Origin: UM-FILTER-38-24 sp041663205
Lineage (GTDB): Bacteria > Patescibacteriota > Gracilibacteria > UBA1369 > LOWO2-01-FULL-3
NCBI GenBank assembly: GCA_041663205.1
Contig: JBAZQZ010000005.1
Span: forward strand, 11,835-75,834
Direction: 5' to 3'
DNA length: 64,000 nt
The position numbers and the translations under genes were made by a program. The notes beneath the pieces are model-generated. The model saw only the letters and a list, made by a program, of their open reading frames with translations, was not told the DNA's origin and searched no databases. The stretch's first letter is position 1. Every line of letters begins with the position of its first letter. Positions 34,969 to 43,442 of the stretch are shown here, piece after piece.

Positions 34969-36476
34969 ATCGTAAGATTTAATTGATTTTCGAGATCCTC
35001 TTTCGGGAAACGACCGTCGGCCCTGTCTCTCTCGCAAGATCTGGAATAAGCCTGATCCTCAAGCACTTTTTCGGTCACATCCCCGGTTGGATATTTTCCG
35101 TTGATACACGCCATACACATACCTTTAATTTTCGGATTTTCCTTGATGCAAGAGCTGAAAACATCATCCTCATCATTGTAAATCAAAAAGTCCGCCCCAA
35201 GAAATTTACAAATCTCTTCAACGGAATGATTCGCGGCGATAAGCTCATCTCTCGAAGGCATATCGACTCCGTAAAGACACGGATTTATGACGGGCGGATA
35301 ATAAGAAGCAAAAAACACTTTTTTTGCGCCGGCCTCACGTACCATTTGAATAATCTGCTTCGAAGTATTTCCACGAACAATACTGTCATCGACCAAAAGC
35401 ACATTTTTGCCCTTGAGAACAAGAGGCATCGCATTCAATTTATATTTTATGGATTTCTTCCTGATTTTTTGCCCGGGCATAATAAAAGTTCGTCCGATAT
35501 ACCTGTTTTTCACAAGCCCTTCCGCGTATTTCAACCCAAGATCGTCAGCCACGGAAGATGCCGCAGTCCTCGAAGAATCGGGGACCGGAACAACAATATC
35601 TATATCGAGTTTTGCCGCTTTTACCTTTTTTGCCAGCTTGATTCCCATGTTTTGCCTTGCCTTGTAAACCGAAATATCGTCAAGAATCGAATCGGGTCTC
35701 GCAAAATAAACGTGCTCAAATATGCAGGGAGTATGTTTTTCCTCCATTATTTTTTTCGAGTGCACTTTTCTGTCCTTTTCATCGATAAAAATCGCTTCGC
35801 CAGCCTCAACATTTTTTACTATTTCAAATCCAAGAATATCAAGAGTAACGGATTCGGAAGCAAAAATATAATCTGTAATCATCCCGTTTTCCCTTTTTCC
35901 GAAAAGAAGAGGACGAAGTCCATGCGGATCTCTAAAACCGACCATTCCTTGTTTCGCAATATAAGAAACAACGCTGTATCCGCCCTTTGCCCTCTTGAAA
36001 ACACTTTCCACCGCCTTCCAAATTTCCCCGGGAGAAAGCCCGTTTTCAGGATTTTGTTTGGACAAAGCCTTAGTAAAAAGATTCAAAATCACCTCCGCAT
36101 CACAATCGGAATTCACAAGCCTTTGATCCTTTTCAAAAAGTTCTTTTTTAAGAGAAAACGAATTGAAAACATTTCCATTGTGAGCAAGCATCACGCCATA
36201 AGGGGAAGGTCCCAAAAACGGCTGTACGTCCTCCTTAACACCCGCACCGATTGTCGAATATCTGGTGTGCCCGATCCCGACATATCCGGTAAGTCTTCGC
36301 ATATGTCTGGTATGGAAAACATCTTTCACGAGTCCCGTGTCTTTTCTGATATGGAATTTCCCGTCATAAGTAATCATTCCCGTGGCATCCTGCCCGCGAT
36401 GTTGCAAGGTGACAAGCCCGTCATACACATCTTGAGCAACGTAATCGTGTCCGAAAATTCCCAAAACTCCGCACAT
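34965..36476 (-). CDS. purF: Amidophosphoribosyltransferase
   Basis: A 503-residue enzyme of the first step of purine synthesis. Cys2 after the initiator Met (MCGVLGIFGH) is the Ntn glutaminase nucleophile. LQHRGQDATGM and GIGHTRYSTIG complete the glutaminase half, and VLLVDDSIVRGNTS is the PRPP-binding loop of the transferase half. Several C-terminal Cys (PCLYGVDMPS, CMACINGKYP) suggest the Fe-S-binding type. It is second in the folD-purF-purD operon. Confidence 0.96.
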   Translation of the reverse strand: MCGVLGIFGHDYVAQDVYDGLVTLQHRGQDATGMITYDGKFHIRKDTGLVKDVFHTRHMRRLTGYVGIGHTRYSTIGAGVKEDVQPFLGPSPYGVMLAHNGNVFNSFSLKKELFEKDQRLVNSDCDAEVILNLFTKALSKQNPENGLSPGEIWKAVESVFKRAKGGYSVVSYIAKQGMVGFRDPHGLRPLLFGKRENGMITDYIFASESVTLDILGFEIVKNVEAGEAIFIDEKDRKVHSKKIMEEKHTPCIFEHVYFARPDSILDDISVYKARQNMGIKLAKKVKAAKLDIDIVVPVPDSSRTAASSVADDLGLKYAEGLVKNRYIGRTFIMPGQKIRKKSIKYKLNAMPLVLKGKNVLLVDDSIVRGNTSKQIIQMVREAGAKKVFFASYYPPVINPCLYGVDMPSRDELIAANHSVEEICKFLGADFLIYNDEDDVFSSCIKENPKIKGMCMACINGKYPTGDVTEKVLEDQAYSRSCERDRADGRFPKEDLENQLNLTI

Positions 36477-36487
36477 ATTTTTTTAGA

Positions 36488-37345
36488 TTAAAGAATATTA
36501 TTTAATCGCTTCGCCGCGCGAACGGTATTTAGCATAAGACAGGCAACAGTCATCGGTCCGGCTCCGCCCGGAACAGGAGTGATATAACTTGCCTTAGCAG
36601 AAACATTTTCAAAATCGCAGTCTCCGTGAAGTTTTCCGTCCTCGGTTCTATTGATGCCTATGTCAAAAACGATGACGCCATCTTTTACCATGTCAGCGGT
36701 GATAAGATTTATTTTCCCGACGCCGACGCACAAAATATCAGCCCTCTTCGTGTGAGACGCCAAATCTTTTGTGAAAACATGGCACACCGTCACGGTCGCA
36801 TTCCTGTTTAAAAACATTGTCGCAAGCGGTTTTCCGACGATATTGCTGTGTCCTACAATAACAACTTCTTTTCCTTCAACCGGAATTTTATAATATTCAA
36901 TCATCTTCATGACCCCGAGCGGAGTGCACGGAACAAGGTCTTCAAAATCCGTACTCAAAAACATTTTTCCAATGTTGTAAGCCGTAAATCCGTCCACATC
37001 TTTCTTCGGATTTATGGCTCGAATCACATCGGGAACATAAACATGTTTCGGCACCGGCAACTGGACCAAAATGCCATGAATCGTATCATCCGTATTTAAT
37101 TCCTCGATTTTTTGTATTAATTGCGCGGTCGTCACACTTTCCTCAAAATCAAACTGCTCCCACTCGATTCCCGTCTCCGCGCACGCTTTCTGTTTTTGCT
37201 TTATATATGAAAGAGACGCGGGATTTTGTCCGACAAGAATCACGGCAAGCTTCGGCAAAACATGATGAATCTCAAGTCCACTGACTTCATTTTTCAGCTT
37301 AAGGAGCATTTCCTTCGCAACCTTCCGCCCGTCCAAAAGTTGCAT
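36488..37345 (-). CDS. folD: Methylenetetrahydrofolate dehydrogenase/cyclohydrolase
   Basis: A 285-residue bifunctional enzyme: YIKQKQKACAETG holds the catalytic Lys region, then GILVQLPVPKHV, GKEVVIVGHSNIVGKP (NADP-binding) and YITPVPGGAGPMTVACL. It interconverts methylene-, methenyl- and formyl-THF, providing one-carbon units for purines. The start at 37345 (MQLLDGRKVA) is chosen over one 12 codons upstream. It leads the operon, 11 bases before purF. Confidence 0.94.
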   Translation of the reverse strand: MQLLDGRKVAKEMLLKLKNEVSGLEIHHVLPKLAVILVGQNPASLSYIKQKQKACAETGIEWEQFDFEESVTTAQLIQKIEELNTDDTIHGILVQLPVPKHVYVPDVIRAINPKKDVDGFTAYNIGKMFLSTDFEDLVPCTPLGVMKMIEYYKIPVEGKEVVIVGHSNIVGKPLATMFLNRNATVTVCHVFTKDLASHTKRADILCVGVGKINLITADMVKDGVIVFDIGINRTEDGKLHGDCDFENVSAKASYITPVPGGAGPMTVACLMLNTVRAAKRLNNIL

Positions 37346-37398
37346 AATTTTTGAATAAAAAATAAACGGCTTTAGAGGCACTTCTCTAAAGCAAATTC

Positions 37399-37427
37399 AT
37401 AATATAGTTACCGTAGGCAATCGTCAA
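37399..37427 (-). promoter_or_regulatory. Promoter of folD-purF-purD
   Basis: Minus-strand TTGACG (37422-37427), a 17-base spacer and TATTAT (37399-37404), about 50 bases before the folD start. Confidence 0.65.
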
Positions 37428-37483
37428 TGAAACCTTTACTTTCTATTTACATTTTCCTGCCTTACATTTAAAAAGTGTTAATC

Positions 37484-38095
37484 TCACCCCAAAACCCCAT
37501 TCACGACCTCCCAAAGCATTTCCGCCGTATCTTCAATCTTTGGCTGAATTTCCACTTTTTTCCATCCGTATTTTTCCGCAAGCACATTAAGAACTCCCTG
37601 ACACTTCCCGATCAATTCATCATTTTGCTCATGCACATGCTTTTCTTCCTTCGCACGAACGTCGCGATTTCCCCCAAGCAATATCGCAAAATCCTCTTTG
37701 ATTAGATATTTATTCATTTTCTCAAGCCACTCGGTATCGAGCCCTTTTGCGGTTCCCCAAGCGATTCCGGTGCCGACATAATCTTCGGCGACTACGATAT
37801 ATCCTTCCTCAAGAAGCCGAAGAATTTCCGGTTCGTACTGATAGCGATTCAAAACAAACCAAAGTTGGAGTTCGTCTTCAGCAATTTTCTGCGAACCGCT
37901 ACGCAGAACATCATTCAAAAACGGCCCGGTAGGGGACATATCATAAATCGGATATTTTACATAAAAAACCTTTTTTCCCTCGGCCTCAAGCCGTTCGACG
38001 AGAAGCTTCGCATGGGTGCTTTTCCCGATATTGTTGATTCCGTAAATTGTAATTAATTTTCCGTTCCTCATAGTACAAATAATTTGTTCAGCCAT
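37484..38095 (-). CDS. tmk: Thymidylate kinase-like P-loop kinase
   Basis: A 203-residue kinase with P-loop GINNIGKSTHAK and a TMPK-like layout (VFYVKYPIYD, ELQLWFVLNRYQ, VAEDYVGTGIAWG). It should phosphorylate dTMP to dTDP. The bacterial DRY motif is replaced by EDY and the lid region differs, so nucleotide specificity is less certain. It begins three bases after the dut stop, coupling dUMP production with dTMP use. Confidence 0.82.
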   Translation of the reverse strand: MAEQIICTMRNGKLITIYGINNIGKSTHAKLLVERLEAEGKKVFYVKYPIYDMSPTGPFLNDVLRSGSQKIAEDELQLWFVLNRYQYEPEILRLLEEGYIVVAEDYVGTGIAWGTAKGLDTEWLEKMNKYLIKEDFAILLGGNRDVRAKEEKHVHEQNDELIGKCQGVLNVLAEKYGWKKVEIQPKIEDTAEMLWEVVNGVLG

Positions 38096-38098
38096 TAA

Positions 38099-38539
38099 TC
38101 ATTGCCCGTAGCCCCCCGTGCTTCCAAAACCTCCGCGACTTTCCTTGAAAATTTCGTCACTTTCTTCCCATTCAAATTTGTCGATTCTTACAAAAACTCC
38201 CTGCGCGATTTTTTCTCCGCGTTTTATTTCTACGGGAGTTTCTTTGAAATTATAAACCAAAACTTTGATTTCGTCCTTTTCTCCGCAATAATCGTGATCA
38301 ATTATTCCAAAACCGTGCGGCGGACTTATCCCTTTTTTTGAAGGAGTGGAACTTCTCGACGCCACTACAAGCATGTATTTTTCAGGTACCTCGACGATGA
38401 GATTTGATGGCACCATAGCCATTTCTTTCGGGTTCACAATTACGTCCTCCCGCGCAAGAATATCAAATCCGACCGACCCCTGCGTCTCGTACATCGGTAG
38501 CGGCAAAGTCTTATCTATGCGTTTTATTCGTATTTTCAT
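38099..38539 (-). CDS. dut: dUTP diphosphatase
   Basis: A 146-residue trimeric dUTPase. Motifs include GSVGFDI, RSSTPSKKGI (motif 2), GIIDHDYCGE (motif 3, catalytic Asp), RGEKIAQGVF (motif 4) and the flexible C-terminal arm RGGFGSTGGYG (motif 5). It hydrolyses dUTP to dUMP and is the first gene of a dut-tmk pair. Confidence 0.95.
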   Translation of the reverse strand: MKIRIKRIDKTLPLPMYETQGSVGFDILAREDVIVNPKEMAMVPSNLIVEVPEKYMLVVASRSSTPSKKGISPPHGFGIIDHDYCGEKDEIKVLVYNFKETPVEIKRGEKIAQGVFVRIDKFEWEESDEIFKESRGGFGSTGGYGQ

Positions 38540-38603
38540 AAACTGACTTTATTTATATCGCTTAGTACGATAGATTATACATCGCACTTAAACAAATAAA
38601 AAA

Positions 38604-39608
38604 TTGAAAAAAATTGCGCTTGCGATAAAAAAAATTCTTCACATCACAACAAATTTTTTGCTCTCGACGAAAGAAGATATAGATTTTGCGGTCGGAGGCC
38701 AAGCGGTGATTGAAGGCGTCATGATGCGCTCGCCGAATTCAGTGGTAATCGCGGTCAGAAAAAAAGACAACTCGATAAAAGTTTCCGCAAAAAAATACCA
38801 ATTGCTGATCCAAAGATATAAATTTCTAAATGTCCCGATAGTGAGGGGGGTCGTAGGGCTTATGGAAATGATGGTGATCGGCATGACGGCGATAAATTTT
38901 TCCGCAAACGAAGCGGTCGAGGAAGAAGACGAAATAAAAGAAAAAAAACCGCAACAAAAACAATCGTTACTTTCAAAAACTTTCGACCTCGGAATCTTTG
39001 CGATTTCAATAATAATCGCACTGGCGATAAGTGTCTTCATGTTCAAGTTTGTTCCACTTTGGCTAACCACGATTTTGGACGCGCATTTCCCATATATTCA
39101 CGACAATTATATGATTTTCAATCTGATAGACGGCGTATTGAAAATTTCGATTTTTCTCGTATATATTTTTATACTTTCACTTATCCCGAGCTTCAGAAGA
39201 ATTTTCGAATACCACGGCGCGGAACACAAAAGTATTTTCACTTACGAAAAACACCTCGAACTGAATGTTAAAAATGCAAAACCGCAATCGAGATTTCACC
39301 CGCGTTGCGGCACAAGTTTCATTTTAATAGTTTTCGTATTGAGCATTTTGGTTTATACGTTTGTCCCGAAACAGGAAATTTTCTGGCAAAATCTGGGCTT
39401 AAGGCTCGCGGCTCTTCCGTTGATCGCGGGATTGGCCTATGAATTTTTAAAACTCAGCGCAAAACATTCAAAAAGTTTCTGGATGAAAGCTTTGATAGCC
39501 CCCGGTCTCGCAATTCAAAAAATCACCACAAAAGAGCCGAACACATCCCAACTCGAAGTCGGCCTGACCTCGCTAAAAGAGGCTCTGGCAATCGAAAAAG
39601 CCGCATAA
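38604..39608 (+). CDS. DUF1385 (YqhQ-like) membrane protein
   Basis: A 334-residue integral membrane protein with the family signature FAVGGQAVIEGVMMRSP near the N-terminus, three to four TM helices (IFAISIIIALAISVFMF, ISIFLVYIFILSLIP, SFILIVFVLSILVY) and the internal YHGAEHKSIF and RFHPRCGTSF motifs. Function is unknown in the family; metal-related roles have been guessed from the His/Cys motifs. No upstream ATG is available, so translation probably starts at the TTG at 38604. Confidence 0.88.
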   Translation: MKKIALAIKKILHITTNFLLSTKEDIDFAVGGQAVIEGVMMRSPNSVVIAVRKKDNSIKVSAKKYQLLIQRYKFLNVPIVRGVVGLMEMMVIGMTAINFSANEAVEEEDEIKEKKPQQKQSLLSKTFDLGIFAISIIIALAISVFMFKFVPLWLTTILDAHFPYIHDNYMIFNLIDGVLKISIFLVYIFILSLIPSFRRIFEYHGAEHKSIFTYEKHLELNVKNAKPQSRFHPRCGTSFILIVFVLSILVYTFVPKQEIFWQNLGLRLAALPLIAGLAYEFLKLSAKHSKSFWMKALIAPGLAIQKITTKEPNTSQLEVGLTSLKEALAIEKAA

Positions 39609-39630
39609 TCACCCCGACCCAAATTTCCCC

Positions 39631-39659
39631 TTGACTTTCACGCGATTGTGATGCACAAT
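39631..39659 (+). promoter_or_regulatory. Promoter of the small exported protein gene
   Basis: TTGACT (39631-39636), a 17-base spacer and CACAAT (39654-39659). The -35 is good and the -10 is a partial match, 30 bases before the ATG. Confidence 0.5.
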
Positions 39660-39688
39660 AAGTCACTTAGCATATAAACAAAGACATT

Positions 39689-40201
39689 ATGGAAAATTTA
39701 ACAAGAACAATTGCCGCCGTAGCCCTAACAGTCGGACTCGGAGGAGGCTGTACTTCCGCGCAACAAAAAGAATCTCGAGATTTGTTGGGCCAATGTGAAG
39801 AAGCAATAGAGGTTCAAAACAGAAGAATTGAAGCTGTATTACCGGAAGTTGGACAAGAAGCCATAAGAGTCCACAATCAAGGAACTCCGGCCAAAATTGA
39901 TGATGATTTATGTCCGCGTGAAGGTGAAACCCTAAGATGTATTGAAGATAACAAAGACCTTCCTGCACAAGCAACATGTATCACCGGAAGAGCTAACGCC
40001 GATTCAAGCGGGGGAACATCGCCGCAAGACCCTGTTCCTGAGCACGATGCGGTGACATACTTCACTCTTGACCAGTGCGTAACAGCCTTGGAAGAAAGAT
40101 CCAAAGTACATGAAACGCTCGAAGCAATCCGAGCAAACCTCCAAGAATTGGCAGACCAATACGCCCAAAAGCTAAGGGATCGAATCGAAAAAGCGAAATA
40201 A
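39689..40201 (+). CDS. Small exported protein, possible lipoprotein
   Basis: 170 residues with an N-terminal hydrophobic segment ending GLGGGC. The Cys could be lipidated, but the -3 residue is Gly, so the lipobox is non-canonical. The mature part is Glu/Gln-rich with helices (SRDLLGQCEEAIEVQNRR, LEAIRANLQELADQYAQKL) and further Cys residues. I recognise no family. It has its own promoter and converges on rplA. Confidence 0.6.
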   Translation: MENLTRTIAAVALTVGLGGGCTSAQQKESRDLLGQCEEAIEVQNRRIEAVLPEVGQEAIRVHNQGTPAKIDDDLCPREGETLRCIEDNKDLPAQATCITGRANADSSGGTSPQDPVPEHDAVTYFTLDQCVTALEERSKVHETLEAIRANLQELADQYAQKLRDRIEKAK

Positions 40202-40213
40202 ATTGTAAAACAA

Positions 40214-40915
40214 TTATTTGCTTTCAGCCAATGCGCTGTTTACGTCCAACGGCACGCCGGGGCCCATTGTGCCTGCGATTGTCATTGTTTCCACATAAGT
40301 TCCTTTAACGCTCGCAGGTTTTGAATCAAGAACAACCTTGATCAAAGTCTTGAGATTTTCCTTCAATTTTGCGTCGTCAAAAGAAATCTTTCCGAAAATA
40401 TTGTGTAGGTTTGCCTCTTTATCGACACGGAGCTCAACTTTACCTTTTTTAATGTCGGAAATCATTTTTTCGACATCGGGCGAAACAGTTCCGCTTTTTG
40501 GATTTGGCATAAGCCTCTTTTGTCCAAGAATTTTCGCAACTTTTGAAAGCGCTTTCATTTGATCCGGAGTGGCGATCGCGACATCAAAATCCGTCCATCC
40601 TCCCTCGATTTTTTCGATAAGTTCACCGGTTCCGGCCATAAGTGCGCCTGCCGCCATAGCCTCTTTTACCTTGTCATCACCGACAAAAGCGACGACAGAA
40701 ACCTCTTTTCCTGTACCTGCGGGAAGAACTACGGTTGTACGTAGATTTTGGTCAGCCTGAGTAGGATCAAGCCCGAGTTTCATGTGAATTTCGCAACTTC
40801 CGTCAAACTTCACCGTGGAAGTTTTTTTCAACAAAGAAATGGCTTCATCAAGTGTGTAAGCCTCTTTCTCGACAAGCTTTTTAGCCTCGAGATATTTTTT
40901 GCCGTGTTTTTTCAT
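40214..40915 (-). CDS. rplA: 50S ribosomal protein L1
   Basis: A 233-residue L1 protein starting MKKHGKKYLEAKKLV as in many bacterial L1s, with LGLDPTQADQNLR, VVLPAGTGK and the signature LMPNPKSGTVSPD. In-frame ATGs up to 20 codons upstream exist, but the added stretch does not resemble L1. L1 forms the L1 stalk of the large subunit and can repress its own mRNA. It lies downstream of rplK as usual. Confidence 0.95.
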   Translation of the reverse strand: MKKHGKKYLEAKKLVEKEAYTLDEAISLLKKTSTVKFDGSCEIHMKLGLDPTQADQNLRTTVVLPAGTGKEVSVVAFVGDDKVKEAMAAGALMAGTGELIEKIEGGWTDFDVAIATPDQMKALSKVAKILGQKRLMPNPKSGTVSPDVEKMISDIKKGKVELRVDKEANLHNIFGKISFDDAKLKENLKTLIKVVLDSKPASVKGTYVETMTIAGTMGPGVPLDVNSALAESK

Positions 40916-40989
40916 GATTTTTTTGGTTAGTGGTGATACCGTTCCGCTCGATTTTAATCGCATCGAAACTCCCACGAAATAAATATTTT

Positions 40990-41415
40990 TTAGCCCTGGA
41001 CGGTAACGCCCATGCTTCTTGCGGTTCCAGCTATGATTTTAACGGCCGCATCAAGGTCATTTGCATTCAAATCAGCCATCTTTGTCTTCGCAATTTCCTC
41101 AAGTTGAGCGCGTGTTATTGTGCCAACTTTATCCTTGTGAGACATAGCCGATCCCTTCGCAAGGTTGATAGCCTTTTTGATAAGAACAGCCGCAGGAGGG
41201 CTTTTCAGAATGAATGTAAAACTTCTATCGTCAAATACGCTTATTTCAGCCGGAATAACCGTATCCCCAAGCTCTCTTGTTTGGTTATTGAATTCGGTAC
41301 AAAATTGCTGAATATTTAGTCCGTGAGGACCCAAAGCTGTTCCAACCGGTGGTGCCGGAGTCGCTTTCCCGGCCGCGATTTGCAGCTTGATTACTGTTAA
41401 TAATGATTTTGCCAT
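40990..41415 (-). CDS. rplK: 50S ribosomal protein L11
   Basis: A 141-residue protein: IKLQIAAGKATPAPPVGTAL, GPHGLNIQQFC and the C-terminal IIAGTARSMGVTV signature. It binds the GTPase-associated centre of 23S rRNA. A separate promoter lies at 41465, so rplKA can be expressed apart from secE-nusG. Confidence 0.96.
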   Translation of the reverse strand: MAKSLLTVIKLQIAAGKATPAPPVGTALGPHGLNIQQFCTEFNNQTRELGDTVIPAEISVFDDRSFTFILKSPPAAVLIKKAINLAKGSAMSHKDKVGTITRAQLEEIAKTKMADLNANDLDAAVKIIAGTARSMGVTVQG

Positions 41416-41464
41416 TTTATTCTTTCTTAAAAATTACTGAAGCGAGTGCGTAAATTGCCAAGCT

Positions 41465-41492
41465 ATTCTAAGGTTTTTAATGGAAAAGTCAA
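41465..41492 (-). promoter_or_regulatory. Promoter of rplK-rplA
   Basis: Minus-strand TTGACT (41487-41492), a 16-base spacer and TAGAAT (41465-41470). It abuts the stop codon of the upstream gene. Confidence 0.7.
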
Positions 41493-42341
41493 CTAAAACT
41501 CCATATCAAGAAGCTTTATGAGGTTTTGCACCTGTGGATGATATTCTTTCGGGTAAGAAAAACCGTAGATCAAATTGCCGAATCTGACGGTTAAAAATGC
41601 CACATTCTGGCGTCGGGAATCATTCATGTAAAAAGAACCGTCACCAAAAGTATTGGTCTCATTTATCTCTATATCAAGCCCTTCCGCGCCGCGAGTCTTA
41701 AGTGTGTCGTACACGTCTTTCGGCGTACTCATCGGCCCGACGTCTATTATATAAACTTTACAAAGTGTCGAGTCCGCGGAGTTGACAACATTCTTGAAAA
41801 TCTTGAGATCTTTCAAATCTTGAACATAAATGGTTTTATACAAAAAACCGTCAAAAGCCTCGGTAGCTATGACTGCATTATTAAATCCCGCGCTTTTTAA
41901 ATGATCTTGATTCAAATAAACATTCAAAATCGCAGGTTCGAAATTTGTGTTTTCAAAATCGTCGGCATCTCCGGTGATTTCAGTGGGAATAACCTCCGAT
42001 GAATCGACCAAAACGGGGGAATCGATCGTCTCTGTGCCCTCTGTCTCCACTGCATCTACTGTATCACTTGCGCCGATAGGAACATCGAGCCCGTCGCCGA
42101 ATTCCGTCGGGGGCAAAGCGGAAGAATCAAGCCCGATTTGAGCGGTCTCGTCAGCCCCAAGCACATTCGCACTCAAATTTAAAGAATCCGGAAGCGGAGC
42201 AGTCGTGGTACCGGTGACCTCATTTTCTCCCGTCAGGAAAGCCAAATCAAGACTCGACCCATATCGATCTGCGACAACTTGTGCCGCTATGACCACGATA
42301 ACCAACGTAAGAATGACGGTAAAAACCGTAAATTTTCGCAT
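41493..42341 (-). CDS. Membrane-anchored protein of unknown function between nusG and rplK
   Basis: 282 residues: one N-terminal TM anchor (FTVFTVILTLVIVVIAAQVVA), then a low-complexity linker of about 110 residues rich in Thr/Ser/Asp/Glu/Pro, and a folded C-terminal domain of about 135 residues from ILNVYLNQDHLKSAGF to LIKLLDMEF. I recognise no family. It interrupts the otherwise conserved secE-nusG-rplK-rplA order and is flanked by a long hairpin element upstream and the rplK promoter downstream, suggesting insertion into the operon. Confidence 0.7.
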   Translation of the reverse strand: MRKFTVFTVILTLVIVVIAAQVVADRYGSSLDLAFLTGENEVTGTTTAPLPDSLNLSANVLGADETAQIGLDSSALPPTEFGDGLDVPIGASDTVDAVETEGTETIDSPVLVDSSEVIPTEITGDADDFENTNFEPAILNVYLNQDHLKSAGFNNAVIATEAFDGFLYKTIYVQDLKDLKIFKNVVNSADSTLCKVYIIDVGPMSTPKDVYDTLKTRGAEGLDIEINETNTFGDGSFYMNDSRRQNVAFLTVRFGNLIYGFSYPKEYHPQVQNLIKLLDMEF

Positions 42342-42410
42342 AAATCGGAAATGAGGAAATTCCTTTTAAATAAAATAAGAGATTTTACTCGAAAAAGCAA
42401 GAAAAATGGA

Positions 42411-42517
42411 AACGGAATGGCAGAAGTATCCTTTCGAGCGCATTGCGTTCTTCAAGGAAAAAGATCGATTTCAAAAAAAGAAGCCTAAGCTCGGAAGGAT
42501 ACTTCTGCCATTCCGTT
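42411..42517. repeat. Long hairpin element, copy 2 (conserved-loop family)
   Basis: A 29-bp stem with one wobble (42411-42439 with 42489-42517) closes a 49-nt loop beginning GCATTGCGTT and ending GAAGCCTAA. It shares the loop ends, the inner GAGC/GCTC and the outer GGAATG/CATTCC with the copy at 30356, while the middle of the stem is different and 8 bp longer. It begins 8 bases after the nusG stop. Confidence 0.88.
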
Positions 42518-42524
42518 CTTCCCC

Positions 42525-43070
42525 TTATTTCTTCTTTATCTGTGTAAAATCAAGCTCCATAGGAGTCTCTCGCCCGAAGATTGTGATAAGAACCTTAACT
42601 TTTCCTTTTTCTTCGTCAATATTGCTGATAATTCCGTCATAATTCGCGAACGGTCCGTCCAAAACGACAACATGATCCGAAACGGCGAAGTCGATCTTGA
42701 ATTTTGGCTCTGCCTGGCCCATATGTCTCTTTATGACTTTCCATTCCTCCGGCGAAACAGGAACAGGAATAGTCCCGGCGCCGACGAATCCGGTGACATT
42801 CGGAGTATTTCGAACGACATACCAGCTATCGTCTGTAACAACCATATCCACAAGCACATACCCGGGAAAAATACGTTTTTCCTCGGTGACAGGCTCTCCT
42901 TTTTTAATTACAATCTGAGTTTCCTTCGGCACAACAACGTCAAAAATCATATCTTGCATGCCAAGAGATTCAATACGTTGCAATAACGCCTCGCGCACGG
43001 CATCCTCGTACCCGGAATACGTATGAATCACGTACCAATGTCTACCTGTATTTTCGGCTTGCCTGCTCAT
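42525..43070 (-). CDS. nusG: Transcription termination/antitermination factor NusG
   Basis: A 181-residue protein with the NGN domain start RHWYVIHTYSGYEDAV, the signature VFVPKE-like VVVPKETQ, RIFPGYVLVDM, VRNTPNVTGFVG and a C-terminal KOW domain (FAVSDHVVVLDGPFANYDG). It links RNA polymerase to Rho or to ribosomes. It follows secE by 13 bases. Confidence 0.95.
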   Translation of the reverse strand: MSRQAENTGRHWYVIHTYSGYEDAVREALLQRIESLGMQDMIFDVVVPKETQIVIKKGEPVTEEKRIFPGYVLVDMVVTDDSWYVVRNTPNVTGFVGAGTIPVPVSPEEWKVIKRHMGQAEPKFKIDFAVSDHVVVLDGPFANYDGIISNIDEEKGKVKVLITIFGRETPMELDFTQIKKK

Positions 43071-43083
43071 CGATTATATTGTT

Positions 43084-43293
43084 TTATTGTGCTTTAAATG
43101 ATCCTGCCAACTGAAGCAGATATGTATATCCTTCCGTAAATCCGTAATCGACAATAGCAAGAAAAACCGCGGAAACAAGACAGAATATAAGAACGATAAT
43201 AGTGATTTTTATGGCTTGGTTCTTAGTTGGCCATACGACTTTAGGTAACTCCTCGAAAGCTCCTTTGATGTAATTTTTTATCTTATTGAACAT
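43084..43293 (-). CDS. secE: Preprotein translocase subunit SecE
   Basis: A 69-residue protein with an amphipathic segment (IKNYIKGAFEELPKVVWPTK) and one TM helix (ITIIVLIFCLVSAVFLAIVDYGF), the bacterial SecE form. The W-P-T-K motif before the TM is diagnostic. Its leader contains a short AAGCC/GGCTT hairpin with a T-run on the minus strand that could attenuate transcription. Confidence 0.93.
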   Translation of the reverse strand: MFNKIKNYIKGAFEELPKVVWPTKNQAIKITIIVLIFCLVSAVFLAIVDYGFTEGYTYLLQLAGSFKAQ

Positions 43294-43383
43294 AATATTT
43301 TAGATAAATCCAAAAAGCCCCATCGGCTTCCTCACCCAAACTATCATCACCGCCACCAAAATGCAAGGAATTTTTTATTCCCC

Positions 43384-43412
43384 TTGAGCACGAACCTGTT
43401 TTGTGCTAAAAT
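43384..43412 (+). promoter_or_regulatory. Promoter of the surface/secretion cluster
   Basis: TTGAGC (43384-43389), a 17-base spacer and TAAAAT (43407-43412), 30 bases before the first pilin-like gene. Confidence 0.6.
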
Positions 43413-43442
43413 ATATAGAAAAATAAAAACAAAAAGCCGTAT

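Noticed and set aside
34983..36491. About 500-codon plus-strand open frame opposite purF
   Set aside because: Its translation is Phe/Ile/Arg-rich without domains, while purF on the other strand carries every family motif.
30356..42517. Long hairpins as integron attC sites
   Set aside because: No GTTRRRY/RYYYAAC ends, no integrase and no cassette array between them.
43296..43370. Attenuator in the secE leader (AAGCC/GGCTT hairpin with T-run)
   Set aside because: The stem is only 5 bp; noted in the secE entry but too weak for a separate call.
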